The notes beneath the pieces were generated by a model. It had not been told where the DNA came from. It ran no database searches and was given only the letters and a program-made list of their open reading frames with translations. From positions 33,358 to 97,357 of the forward strand of contig QCIX01000002.1 of assembly GCA_003216355.1 (NCBI GenBank): a stretch of DNA of 64,000 nucleotides. Reading direction: 5' to 3'. Below, in pieces: positions 57,528-64,000 of the stretch; within the stretch, counting starts at the first letter, position 1; the number at the start of each line of letters is the position of its first letter. The translations under genes were made by a program, and so were the position numbers. This stretch comes from Prochlorococcus sp. AG-402-N23 (GTDB lineage Bacteria > Cyanobacteriota > Cyanobacteriia > PCC-6307 > Cyanobiaceae).

Positions 57528-58847
57528 ATGTTTGTTAACAAAAATAGAAATCCTAGCGCTTCTGAAATACTTTCCCAATTATTTTTAAATAAAGAGCTAA
57601 GGAGTAGAGTTTTAACTACTTTAGGTCTTCTCCTTTTAGTAAGACTTGGTATATATATCCCCATGCCTGGTATTGATAGGGTTGCTTTTAAAAGTTTCAT
57701 AGATCAAGGGGGGCAATTAATAGGTTTTTTAGATATTTTTACTGGAGGAGGAATTTCAACCTTAGGAATATTCGCATTAGGCATACTTCCCTTTATCAAC
57801 GCATCAATTATTATTCAGCTTCTCACAGCTTCATTGCCTGTGCTTGAAGATTTACAAAAAAATGAAGGAGAAGCGGGAAGAAGAAAAATTGCTCAAATAA
57901 CTAGATATGTTTCATTAGGTTGGGGGTTTTTGCAAAGTATAATTTTTTCATTAATTCTCAGACAATATGCTATTCAGGGGATAAGTGAAACTACATTTGT
58001 CTTACAAACTTCTATTGCCCTAGTTACTGGCTCAATGTTAGTAATGTGGTTTAGTGAAATTATTACAGAGAAAGGGATAGGTCAAGGGGCTTCTCTGGTA
58101 ATTTTTTTGAATATTGTTTCGACTTTACCTAAGGCTCTAAGTTCAACTATTGAAAAAGCTCAAACTGGCGATAGAGGAGATGTTTTAGGTATAGCAGTTT
58201 TACTTGGAGTATTTTTACTGACAATAGTTGGGATAATTTTTGTCCAAGAGGGAGCAAGACGCATTCCTATTGTTAGCGCAAAAAGGCAGATAGGAAATTC
58301 AACACTACTTCCTACAAGGCAAAGTTATTTACCTTTGAAATTAAATGCAGGAGGAGTCATGCCTATCATATTTGCATCTGCTTTAATCTTTTTACCTATA
58401 ACTATTGCAAATGTTACGGGCAATCCAGTCTTAATCAAATTAGCCAGCAGTTTAAATCCCGGATCTTCTAATCCATGGCCATATGCTCTTACATTCTTCT
58501 CCTTGATTTTGGGGTTCTCCTATTTTTATGCTTCTCTTACTATCAATCCAGTTGATGTAGCTTCAAATTTAAAGAAAGGAGGAGTAGCGATACCAGGAGT
58601 TAGACCAGGAACTAATACAGCAAACTACCTATCAGGTATACAAAACAGGTTGACATTATTAGGAGGATTATTTTTGGGTTCAGTAGCTATAATCCCAGCT
58701 GCAGTAGAAAGAGCTACAAATGTGCAGACCTTTCAAGGTTTAGGAGCAACTTCATTACTTATTCTTGTGGGTGTTGCTATAGATACTGCTAAGCAAATTC
58801 AAACTTATGTTATTTCACAAAGGTATGAGGGACTAATTAACAATTAA
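57528..58847 (+). CDS. secY: Protein translocase subunit SecY
   Basis: A 439-residue membrane channel with 10 expected transmembrane segments, central to protein export into the periplasm and the thylakoid. Typical marks are [35 protein letters not shown] (plug-neighbouring helix), [12 protein letters not shown] and [17 protein letters not shown]. Complete length. Its stop overlaps the adk start (TAATG). Confidence 0.98.
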   Translation: MFVNKNRNPSASEILSQLFLNKELRSRVLTTLGLLLLVRLGIYIPMPGIDRVAFKSFIDQGGQLIGFLDIFTGGGISTLGIFALGILPFINASIIIQLLTASLPVLEDLQKNEGEAGRRKIAQITRYVSLGWGFLQSIIFSLILRQYAIQGISETTFVLQTSIALVTGSMLVMWFSEIITEKGIGQGASLVIFLNIVSTLPKALSSTIEKAQTGDRGDVLGIAVLLGVFLLTIVGIIFVQEGARRIPIVSAKRQIGNSTLLPTRQSYLPLKLNAGGVMPIIFASALIFLPITIANVTGNPVLIKLASSLNPGSSNPWPYALTFFSLILGFSYFYASLTINPVDVASNLKKGGVAIPGVRPGTNTANYLSGIQNRLTLLGGLFLGSVAIIPAAVERATNVQTFQGLGATSLLILVGVAIDTAKQIQTYVISQRYEGLINN

Positions 58848-59395
58848 TGAAGAAACATTTACTATTTTTAGGAGCTCCTGGAGCCGGGAAAGGGACTCAA
58901 GCGGAATTGCTAAGTCAAACTAATTCTTACTTACACCTTTCCACTGGTGAATTATTAAGAAAAGAAATCGAAATGAATACTACCCTTGGCATTCAGGTAA
59001 AAGATATTATGAATCGAGGGGAACTTGTTAGTGATGAACTCGTATTAAAGATAGTAAGACAAAATTTAGTCAAGGATAATAAAGGTTGGATTCTAGATGG
59101 TTACCCAAGAAATTTATCTCAAGCAAATTCATTGAATGAAGTCTTGAATGAAATCAATCAACCTTTGGAATTAGTTTTTTATTTAGATATTCCAGAAGAA
59201 GTACTAATTAAGCGTTTGCTTTTAAGAGGGAGAAAAGATGATACGGAAGAGACAATTAGAACAAGAGTTGACATTTATAAAAAAACTACAGAACCATTAA
59301 TTCAATATTTTAAAGATCTCTCATTGTTAGAATATATTGATGCTGATAGAGATTTAAAAACCATTTCCTCTGATATCAAACAAAAAATGGCTTGA
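58847..59395 (+). CDS. adk: Adenylate kinase, short type
   Basis: A 182-residue enzyme for AMP + ATP to 2 ADP. The P-loop GAPGAGKGT is at residues 8-16, then LSTGELLR, the [10 protein letters not shown] motif, and the [12 protein letters not shown] lid stub. The long LID domain with zinc cysteines is missing, as in other short-type adenylate kinases. secY-adk adjacency is the standard bacterial order; map and infA do not follow. Confidence 0.97.
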   Translation: MKKHLLFLGAPGAGKGTQAELLSQTNSYLHLSTGELLRKEIEMNTTLGIQVKDIMNRGELVSDELVLKIVRQNLVKDNKGWILDGYPRNLSQANSLNEVLNEINQPLELVFYLDIPEEVLIKRLLLRGRKDDTEETIRTRVDIYKKTTEPLIQYFKDLSLLEYIDADRDLKTISSDIKQKMA

Positions 59396-59440
59396 TGATG
59401 ATGTAGAATATAGTATTAACGTTTTATTTGTTAAACCCCT

Positions 59441-59557
59441 ATGAAGGTCAGATCTTCAGTCAAAAAAATTAGTCCTGACGATCAGATCGTGAGGAGAAGA
59501 GGTAAAATCTTTGTTATTAACAAGAAAAGACCTCGCAATAAACAGCGTCAGGGTTAA
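59441..59557 (+). CDS. rpmJ: 50S ribosomal protein L36, cysteine-free form
   Basis: A 38-residue protein from ATG 59441, too short for ordinary gene finders: [20 protein letters not shown], then [18 protein letters not shown]. It aligns with L36 along its whole length (start MKVR.SVK, end [14 protein letters not shown]), but all the zinc-ligand positions (CxxC, C, H) are filled by other residues. So this is the zinc-free (C-minus) variant. It is in its usual place between adk and rpsM. Confidence 0.95.
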   Translation: MKVRSSVKKISPDDQIVRRRGKIFVINKKRPRNKQRQG

Positions 59558-59598
59558 ATTTCAACCCTTAAATTCAAACTTTTACTTATTCAAAACAC

Positions 59599-59964
59599 GT
59601 GGCCAGGATTGCAGGAATTGACATACCTCGCGAAAAGCGAGTCGAAATTGCACTTACATACGTCTATGGAATTGGTTTAACGAGATCAAAGTTAATTCTT
59701 GCTAATACGGGTGTAAACCCTGATACTCGTGTCAAAGACCTTTCAGATTCTGATGTTCAAAAGCTCAGAGTTGCTACAGAAGAATTCACTTTAGAAGGCG
59801 ATTTGAGAAGAAAAGAGGGAATGGCTTTAAAACGTCTACAAGATATAGGGTGTGTAAGAGGAAGAAGACATAGAATGAGTCTTCCAGTAAGAGGTCAAAG
59901 AACTAGAACCAATGCAAGAACAAGACGGGGTTCAAGGAAAACAGTTGCTGGAAGAAAAAAATAA
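59599..59964 (+). CDS. rpsM: 30S ribosomal protein S13
   Basis: A 121-residue S13 that contacts the P-site tRNA and S19 in the head. Starts at GTG 59599 with [25 protein letters not shown], later [35 protein letters not shown] core and the basic tail [25 protein letters not shown]. No ATG is available near the conserved start. Preceded by rpmJ, 41 bases. Confidence 0.97.
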   Translation: MARIAGIDIPREKRVEIALTYVYGIGLTRSKLILANTGVNPDTRVKDLSDSDVQKLRVATEEFTLEGDLRRKEGMALKRLQDIGCVRGRRHRMSLPVRGQRTRTNARTRRGSRKTVAGRKK

Positions 59965-60008
59965 ATAACTAAATCTATTTACAAATTGAAGTATTAAATT
60001 AAAACATC

Positions 60009-60401
60009 ATGGCAGCTACAGTAAAAAAAACAGGTTCAAAGAAATCTAAACGTAATGTACCTAATGGTGTGGTACATATTCAAAGCACATTTAATAATAC
60101 TATCGTCTCAATTACTGACACCTCTGGTCATGTAATTTCTTGGTCTTCTGCAGGTGCAAGTGGATTCAAAGGCGCTCGGAAAGGTACTCCATTTGCTGCT
60201 CAAACGGCTGCTGAAGCTGCAGCTAGAAGAGCACTTGATCAAGGTATGAGACAAATAGAAGTACTAGTTAGAGGGCCTGGCGCAGGTAGGGAAACGGCCA
60301 TAAGAGCTTTACAAGTGGCCGGATTAGAAATAACTCTAATAAGAGATGTAACTCCATTACCTCATAATGGATGTAGAAGACCTAAACGGAGACGCGTTTA
60401 G
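60009..60401 (+). CDS. rpsK: 30S ribosomal protein S11
   Basis: A 130-residue S11 from the platform of the small subunit. [40 protein letters not shown] and the C-terminal [18 protein letters not shown] are standard. rpsD (S4), which follows in many bacteria, is not here. The gap to rpoA contains a C10-A8 homopolymer. Confidence 0.98.
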   Translation: MAATVKKTGSKKSKRNVPNGVVHIQSTFNNTIVSITDTSGHVISWSSAGASGFKGARKGTPFAAQTAAEAAARRALDQGMRQIEVLVRGPGAGRETAIRALQVAGLEITLIRDVTPLPHNGCRRPKRRRV

Positions 60402-60418
60402 GTCTTAACCATTCTCAA

Positions 60419-60436
60419 CCCCCCCCCCAAAAAAAA
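60419..60436 (+). repeat. C10-A8 homopolymer before rpoA
   Basis: Ten C followed by eight A, centred about 30 bases before the rpoA GTG start. A ten-base C run is exceptional in a sequence this AT-rich. It is either real and potentially slippage-prone, or a sequencing weak point. The rpoA frame does not depend on it. Confidence 0.85.
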
Positions 60437-60457
60437 CTCTTAACCTCATTATTTTCC

Positions 60458-61396
60458 GTGTTGCAATACCAGATTGACAGAATCGAACATCAAATAGCAG
60501 ATGATCGCTCCCAAACAGGAACTTTTTTAATTGGCCCTCTAGAAAGGGGACAAGCTACAACTTTGGGTAATTCCCTTAGAAGAGTCCTTATGGGAGGACT
60601 TGAAGGGAGTGCAGTTACTGCAGTAAGAATAGCAGGAATTAATCATGAATATGCCACTATTCCTGGTGTTAGAGAAGACGTTTTAGATATCCTTCTTAAT
60701 TGCAAGCAACTATCAATAAATAGTTCTAATCCAGAGCTCGAAATCGGCAGGTTAGTAGCGAGTGGTCCAATGGAGGTGAAGGCGAATGACATCCAATTCT
60801 CCTCTCAAGTTGAAATTATTGATGGCGAAAAACCGATTGCGACTATTCAGGAGGGTCATAATTTAGAGTTGGAAATTCATGTTGAAAGAGGTGTTGGATA
60901 TAGACCCGTAGACCGTAAAAGTGAAGAGATAAGTGCTATTGATTTACTTCAAATAGATGCTGTATTTATGCCAGTTAAGAGAGTGAATTTTACGATTGAT
61001 GAAACTGCTGTAGCAGAAGGCGGAACGGGAAGAGAAAGATTAAAAATGGAAGTCGTAACAGATGGCTCAACAAGTCCTGACGATGCTATTGCTGAAGCTG
61101 CAAATCAGTTGATAGAACTTTTTCAACCCCTTGCTACTGTAACAATGGTTGAGGAAATTCCTGAAGAACCTGAACCATCTCCTGAAGCTCAAATTCCTCT
61201 TGAGGAACTAAACTTGTCCGTTAGAGCATATAATTGTTTGAAAAGGGCGCAAGTTAATTCAGTTTCGGATTTAATGGGCTTCAGCTATGAAGATCTTCTT
61301 GAAATTAAGAACTTTGGCTCTAAATCTGCAGATGAGGTTATTGAGGCTCTTGAGCGCATTGGCATTTCTATTCCACAAAGCAGAACATCTGTTTAA
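60458..61396 (+). CDS. rpoA: RNA polymerase subunit alpha
   Basis: A 312-residue alpha subunit. Its N-terminal domain ([20 protein letters not shown]) forms the dimer that assembles the core enzyme. The C-terminal domain, after a linker near residue 235 ([10 protein letters not shown]), has [20 protein letters not shown] and [14 protein letters not shown] that contact upstream promoter DNA and activators. Starts at GTG 60458. Confidence 0.98.
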   Translation: MLQYQIDRIEHQIADDRSQTGTFLIGPLERGQATTLGNSLRRVLMGGLEGSAVTAVRIAGINHEYATIPGVREDVLDILLNCKQLSINSSNPELEIGRLVASGPMEVKANDIQFSSQVEIIDGEKPIATIQEGHNLELEIHVERGVGYRPVDRKSEEISAIDLLQIDAVFMPVKRVNFTIDETAVAEGGTGRERLKMEVVTDGSTSPDDAIAEAANQLIELFQPLATVTMVEEIPEEPEPSPEAQIPLEELNLSVRAYNCLKRAQVNSVSDLMGFSYEDLLEIKNFGSKSADEVIEALERIGISIPQSRTSV

Positions 61397-61411
61397 CCAT
61401 TTTTAAAGATT

Positions 61412-61762
61412 ATGAGACACCAACTTAGAATTCCATTATTAAGTAAACCTGCTGACCAGAGGAAAGCACTTCTAAGAGGTTTAACTACACAATTAATTAG
61501 GGAAGGTAGAGTAACGACAACAAAAGCTCGGGCAAAAGCTTTAAGAAACGAAGCTGAAAGAATGATTTCACTCGCCAAAGAGGGAAGTTTGGCTTCTAGG
61601 AGAAGGGCTTTTGGATATATTTATGATAAAAAATTAGTTCATTCATTATTTGAAAAAGCAAAGGAAAGATATGGAGATAGAAATGGTGGTTACACACGCA
61701 TAGTCAGAACTGTTTCTAGAAAAGGAGATAACGCTCAGATGGCCATAATCGAGCTTGTTTAA
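61412..61762 (+). CDS. rplQ: 50S ribosomal protein L17
   Basis: A 116-residue L17, the usual neighbour of rpo[41 protein letters not shown] and the C-terminal [23 protein letters not shown] are standard. rplQ starts 15 bases after rpoA and its stop is followed by a hairpin before truA. Confidence 0.98.
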   Translation: MRHQLRIPLLSKPADQRKALLRGLTTQLIREGRVTTTKARAKALRNEAERMISLAKEGSLASRRRAFGYIYDKKLVHSLFEKAKERYGDRNGGYTRIVRTVSRKGDNAQMAIIELV

Positions 61763-61763
61763 G

Positions 61764-61788
61764 TTAGTAAAAAAGGGTCTTTTACTAA
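61764..61788 (+). terminator. Hairpin between rplQ and truA
   Basis: A perfect 9-base inverted repeat, TTAGTAAAA (61764-61772) and TTTTACTAA (61780-61788), around a 7-base loop. The sequence that follows is A-rich rather than U-rich on the plus strand, so it is not a canonical intrinsic terminator. It could be a processing or mRNA-stability element, or influence the TTG start of truA 10 bases further on. Confidence 0.4.
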
Positions 61789-61798
61789 AAAATAAATT

Positions 61799-62605
61799 TT
61801 GAAAAGGGTAGCTTTACTAGTCCAATATGATGGATCTCATTATTCAGGTTGGCAAAAACAAAATAATGCAAGTACTGTTCAAGAAATTTTAGACAGAGCT
61901 CTCTCAAAGATTACAAATCATACAGTAAAGACTTTTGCAGCAGGCAGGACTGATGCTGGGGTTCATGCATCAGGCCAAGTAGTACACTTTGATGTTGATT
62001 GTATTATTCCAGGAAATAGTTATTCTGATCTCTTAAATAGTCTTTTACCCTCAACAATTAGGATCTTGGAATCAGTTGTGGTTAAAGATAGTTGGCATGC
62101 ATGTTATTCAGCAATGTATAGACATTATCGATATGTCATTAATAACAGTAAATTACCTAACTTGTTCATCAATAATTGGTCATGGCATAGATATCAAAAA
62201 GTATTGGATGAAGTTTTAATGTTAAATGCATCCAAGACAATGGTAGGAGAACATGATTTTTTTGCTTTTCAGAAAAGCGGTAGTAATAGAACAAACTCTA
62301 TTACAAAAATAAAAAATATAGATATTCAAAGAGTAGAAGATTTGATTTTAGTTGATATTAAAGCTACTGGTTTTCTATATGGAATGGTCCGTTTAATTAT
62401 TGGTCAACTAGTTTTAGTTGGAGAAAAAAAAATATCGCCAGAAATTTTTACAGATAGATGGGTAAACAAAAAGAAAAATGATGTTAAAGAATCTGCTCCA
62501 GCTAAGGGGTTATGTTTCGTAAATGCTGTTTATGAGGAAAATGTTTTTAAAAAGATTAATAATAATGATTTTTTCCCTGTATTTTTAATTAAGGGTTTTT
62601 CTTAA
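61799..62605 (+). CDS. truA: tRNA pseudouridine(38-40) synthase
   Basis: A 268-residue TruA. The catalytic region AAGRTDAGVHASGQVVHF contains the conserved aspartate (about residue 52). VQYDGSHYSGWQ at the start and the later FLYGMVRLIIGQLVLVG are standard. It isomerises uridines in the anticodon stem of many tRNAs. Starts at TTG 61799; no ATG is close. rplQ-truA-rplM-rpsI order is widely conserved. Confidence 0.95.
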   Translation: MKRVALLVQYDGSHYSGWQKQNNASTVQEILDRALSKITNHTVKTFAAGRTDAGVHASGQVVHFDVDCIIPGNSYSDLLNSLLPSTIRILESVVVKDSWHACYSAMYRHYRYVINNSKLPNLFINNWSWHRYQKVLDEVLMLNASKTMVGEHDFFAFQKSGSNRTNSITKIKNIDIQRVEDLILVDIKATGFLYGMVRLIIGQLVLVGEKKISPEIFTDRWVNKKKNDVKESAPAKGLCFVNAVYEENVFKKINNNDFFPVFLIKGFS

Positions 62606-62719
62606 GTAAAGTTTAATTAAGCGAATTTTTTTGTAATTCATTCAAAACTGTTGTTTAATATTCCTCCAATAAGGTAGAGTATAGGATTAACTATAAATTT
62701 ATTTGCATAAATTTGGTAA
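62606..62719. other. Intergenic gap before rplM
   Basis: A 114-base AT-rich gap, wide for this cluster, so an rplM promoter is plausible. A TAGAGTATAGGATT run near 62676-62689 could hold a -10-like element (TATAGG/TAGAGT), but I cannot fix a start site. No gene or strong structure seen. Confidence 0.3.
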
Positions 62720-63151
62720 ATGAATAAAACAATTACTCCATCTTTAGAAACCATTGAAAGAAATTGGTTTTTAGTTGACGCAAAAGATAAGAGACTAGGA
62801 AGACTTGCCACAGAAATTGCAACTGTATTGAGAGGTAAGAATAAACCAACTTTTACACCTCATCTAGATACTGGAGATTTTGTCATTGTAGTAAATGCCG
62901 AAAAAGTTGAGGTAACAGGTAAAAAAGCATCACAAAAGTTGTATAGGAGACATTCTGGAAGACCAGGAGGAATGAAAATTGAAAAATTTGAGTCTCTAAA
63001 AGAAAGAATTCCTGAAAGAATCATCGAGCAAGCTGTTAAGGGTATGCTGCCACATAACTCTTTAGGAAGAGAGCAATTTAAAAAACTAAAAGTTTATAAA
63101 GGTGCTGATCATCCTCATGCTGCTCAGAATCCTGTATTATTAAATAGTTAA
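62720..63151 (+). CDS. rplM: 50S ribosomal protein L13
   Basis: A 143-residue L13: [49 protein letters not shown] and [19 protein letters not shown] match throughout. Primary 23S rRNA binder. It forms the standard pair with rpsI, which follows after 9 bases. Confidence 0.98.
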   Translation: MNKTITPSLETIERNWFLVDAKDKRLGRLATEIATVLRGKNKPTFTPHLDTGDFVIVVNAEKVEVTGKKASQKLYRRHSGRPGGMKIEKFESLKERIPERIIEQAVKGMLPHNSLGREQFKKLKVYKGADHPHAAQNPVLLNS

Positions 63152-63160
63152 TTTATCAAA

Positions 63161-63571
63161 ATGAATAGTCAAATAAAAAACAAAGCTGTGTACTGGGGGA
63201 CTGGAAGAAGAAAAACTTCAGTAGCTAGAGTTCGCTTGATTCCAGGAAATGGACTAATAAAAATTAATGGTCGTTCTGGAGATGATTACTTAAACTTTAA
63301 CCCTCTGCACTTAAATTCAATTAAAGCACCTTTGCAAACATTAGGCCTTGAAAATTCTTATGATATTCTAGTAAATGTTTTTGGTGGTGGATTGACTGGT
63401 CAAGCAGATGCTATCAAGCAAGGAGCTGCACGAGCACTTTGCGAATTATCTCCTGAAAATAGGAAACCGCTAAAAACTGAAGGCCATCTCAGTAGAGATC
63501 CTAGAGCTAAGGAAAGAAGAAAATATGGTCTTAAAAAAGCAAGAAAAGCTCCTCAATTCTCTAAACGTTAA
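63161..63571 (+). CDS. rpsI: 30S ribosomal protein S9
   Basis: A 136-residue S9 that reaches the P-site tRNA with its C-terminal SKR tail, here [43 protein letters not shown] and [22 protein letters not shown] are standard. It is followed by rpmE after 13 bases. Confidence 0.98.
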   Translation: MNSQIKNKAVYWGTGRRKTSVARVRLIPGNGLIKINGRSGDDYLNFNPLHLNSIKAPLQTLGLENSYDILVNVFGGGLTGQADAIKQGAARALCELSPENRKPLKTEGHLSRDPRAKERRKYGLKKARKAPQFSKR

Positions 63572-63584
63572 AGGAATTCAAATC

Positions 63585-63845
63585 ATGCCAAAATCAGAAA
63601 TACACCCAAAATGGTATCCAGATGCAAAAGTTATTTGTAATGGAGAAGTTGTAATGACGACTGGCTCCACGCAGCCTGAATTACATGTTGATGTATGGAG
63701 TGGTAATCATCCTTTCTTTACTGGAACTCAAAAGATTCTTGATACAGAAGGTAGGGTTGATAGGTTTATGAAAAAATATGGAATGGGTTCAGCTAATTCG
63801 GCCACAACAAAAGATCAAAAAGAAGAAAAAGGTTCTAAAAAATAG
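63585..63845 (+). CDS. rpmE: 50S ribosomal protein L31, zinc-site-depleted form
   Basis: An 86-residue L31 from ATG 63585; a frame extension upstream is the shifted end of rpsI. Of the four zinc cysteines of E. coli-type L31 only one (Cys18 in VICNGE) remains, and DVWSGNHPFFTGTQ has lost the CxxC pair. So it is a C-minus form. A lysine-rich tail of about 15 residues follows the normal end. Confidence 0.92.
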   Translation: MPKSEIHPKWYPDAKVICNGEVVMTTGSTQPELHVDVWSGNHPFFTGTQKILDTEGRVDRFMKKYGMGSANSATTKDQKEEKGSKK

Positions 63846-63873
63846 AATTTTCAAAAATTAAGCACAATTTCAA

Positions 63874-64000
63874 TTGGAATACTCAACATTAATTGCAAGG
63901 TTGAAAACTGCTTCAGAAAGTTTTAAAAATTTGGAAGTGCAGCTTGCAGATCCTGATATAGCTAATAATCCAAAAAAATTAGAATCGATAGCAAGAGAAA
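63874..64000 (+). CDS. prfA: Peptide chain release factor 1, N-terminal fragment
   Basis: From TTG 63874 the frame is open to the window edge: [20 protein letters not shown], then [22 protein letters not shown]. This is the N-terminal helical domain of class I release factor 1, in its usual place after rpmE in cyanobacteria. The PAT recognition and GGQ motifs lie outside. RF1 rather than RF2 is judged from position and from the start pattern. Confidence 0.8.
   Translation, partial: MEYSTLIARLKTASESFKNLEVQLADPDIANNPKKLESIARE

Noticed and set aside
61764..61788. Standard rho-independent terminator after rplQ
   Set aside because: The stem is not followed by a U run on either strand, so it is listed only as a hairpin of uncertain role.
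63525..63584. Upstream extension of rpmE
   Set aside because: The extra residues are the rpsI C-terminus read in another frame; L31 starts at MPKSEIHPKWY.

Overview
The window comes from a small, AT-rich cyanobacterial chromosome, almost certainly a high-light Prochlorococcus. The signs are oxygenic photosynthesis genes (psaD, ndhN, a CURT1/CAAD protein, hemF, a ho1-pebA-pebB bilin operon, a carotenoid desaturase), a cyanobacterial panC-cmk fusion, the circadian-input protein LdpA, very short intergenic gaps, few Shine-Dalgarno sequences outside the ribosomal operon, and many TTG/GTG starts. The exact strain cannot be read from the sequence.

Layout. 0-0.7 kb: 5' end of rnc (minus), RNase P RNA (minus), tRNA-Arg(CCU). 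0.8-10.3 kb: two small unknown proteins, glycogen phosphorylase, a CPA2-type Na+/H+ antiporter, an alpha/beta hydrolase, a hexose-phosphate epimerase-like protein, a DUF1537 sugar-acid kinase-like protein and NADP-isocitrate dehydrogenase. 10.4-17.3 kb: the phycoerythrobilin operon, a low-molecular-weight phosphatase, panC-cmk, purM and two small picocyanobacterial proteins. 17.3-19.6 kb: a small accessory island at tRNA-Cys. A unit made of a DUF805 membrane-protein gene, about 270 bp of noncoding DNA and the 3' end of tRNA-Cys is present twice in direct orientation, 1587 bp apart, with a third DUF805-like gene between. The outer unit ends in a truncated tRNA-Cys, as expected of an att site left by integration at the tRNA. 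19.7-48.6 kb: ordinary core genes (LpxB-like, RNase D, hemF, mrp, rodA, a histidine-kinase-like protein, psaD, trpE, gshA, ppc, recF, speH, larE, a double-domain cobO, moeB-rhodanese, CAAD, crtD-like, tyrA, a decayed DinG-like helicase, recA, ldpA, ndhN) with tRNA-Arg(CCG) and tRNA-Gln(UUG). 48.8-64.0 kb: the S10-spc-alpha ribosomal protein supercluster in one direction, from rplC through secY, adk, rpoA and truA to rplM-rpsI-rpmE and the start of prfA.

How the genes work together. ho1, pebA and pebB make a complete heme-to-phycoerythrobilin route. glgP, ppc and icd handle stored carbon, C4 carboxylation and 2-oxoglutarate supply. The last 15 kb is the translation, protein-export and RNA-polymerase-alpha cluster. 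Its L36 has no zinc-ligand cysteines and its L31 keeps only one, so these two proteins look zinc-free.

The least ordinary stretch is the tRNA-Cys island, which resembles the tRNA-anchored integrations (tycheposon-like) reported for Prochlorococcus. No recombinase gene is visible here, so it would be a remnant or a passively carried element.
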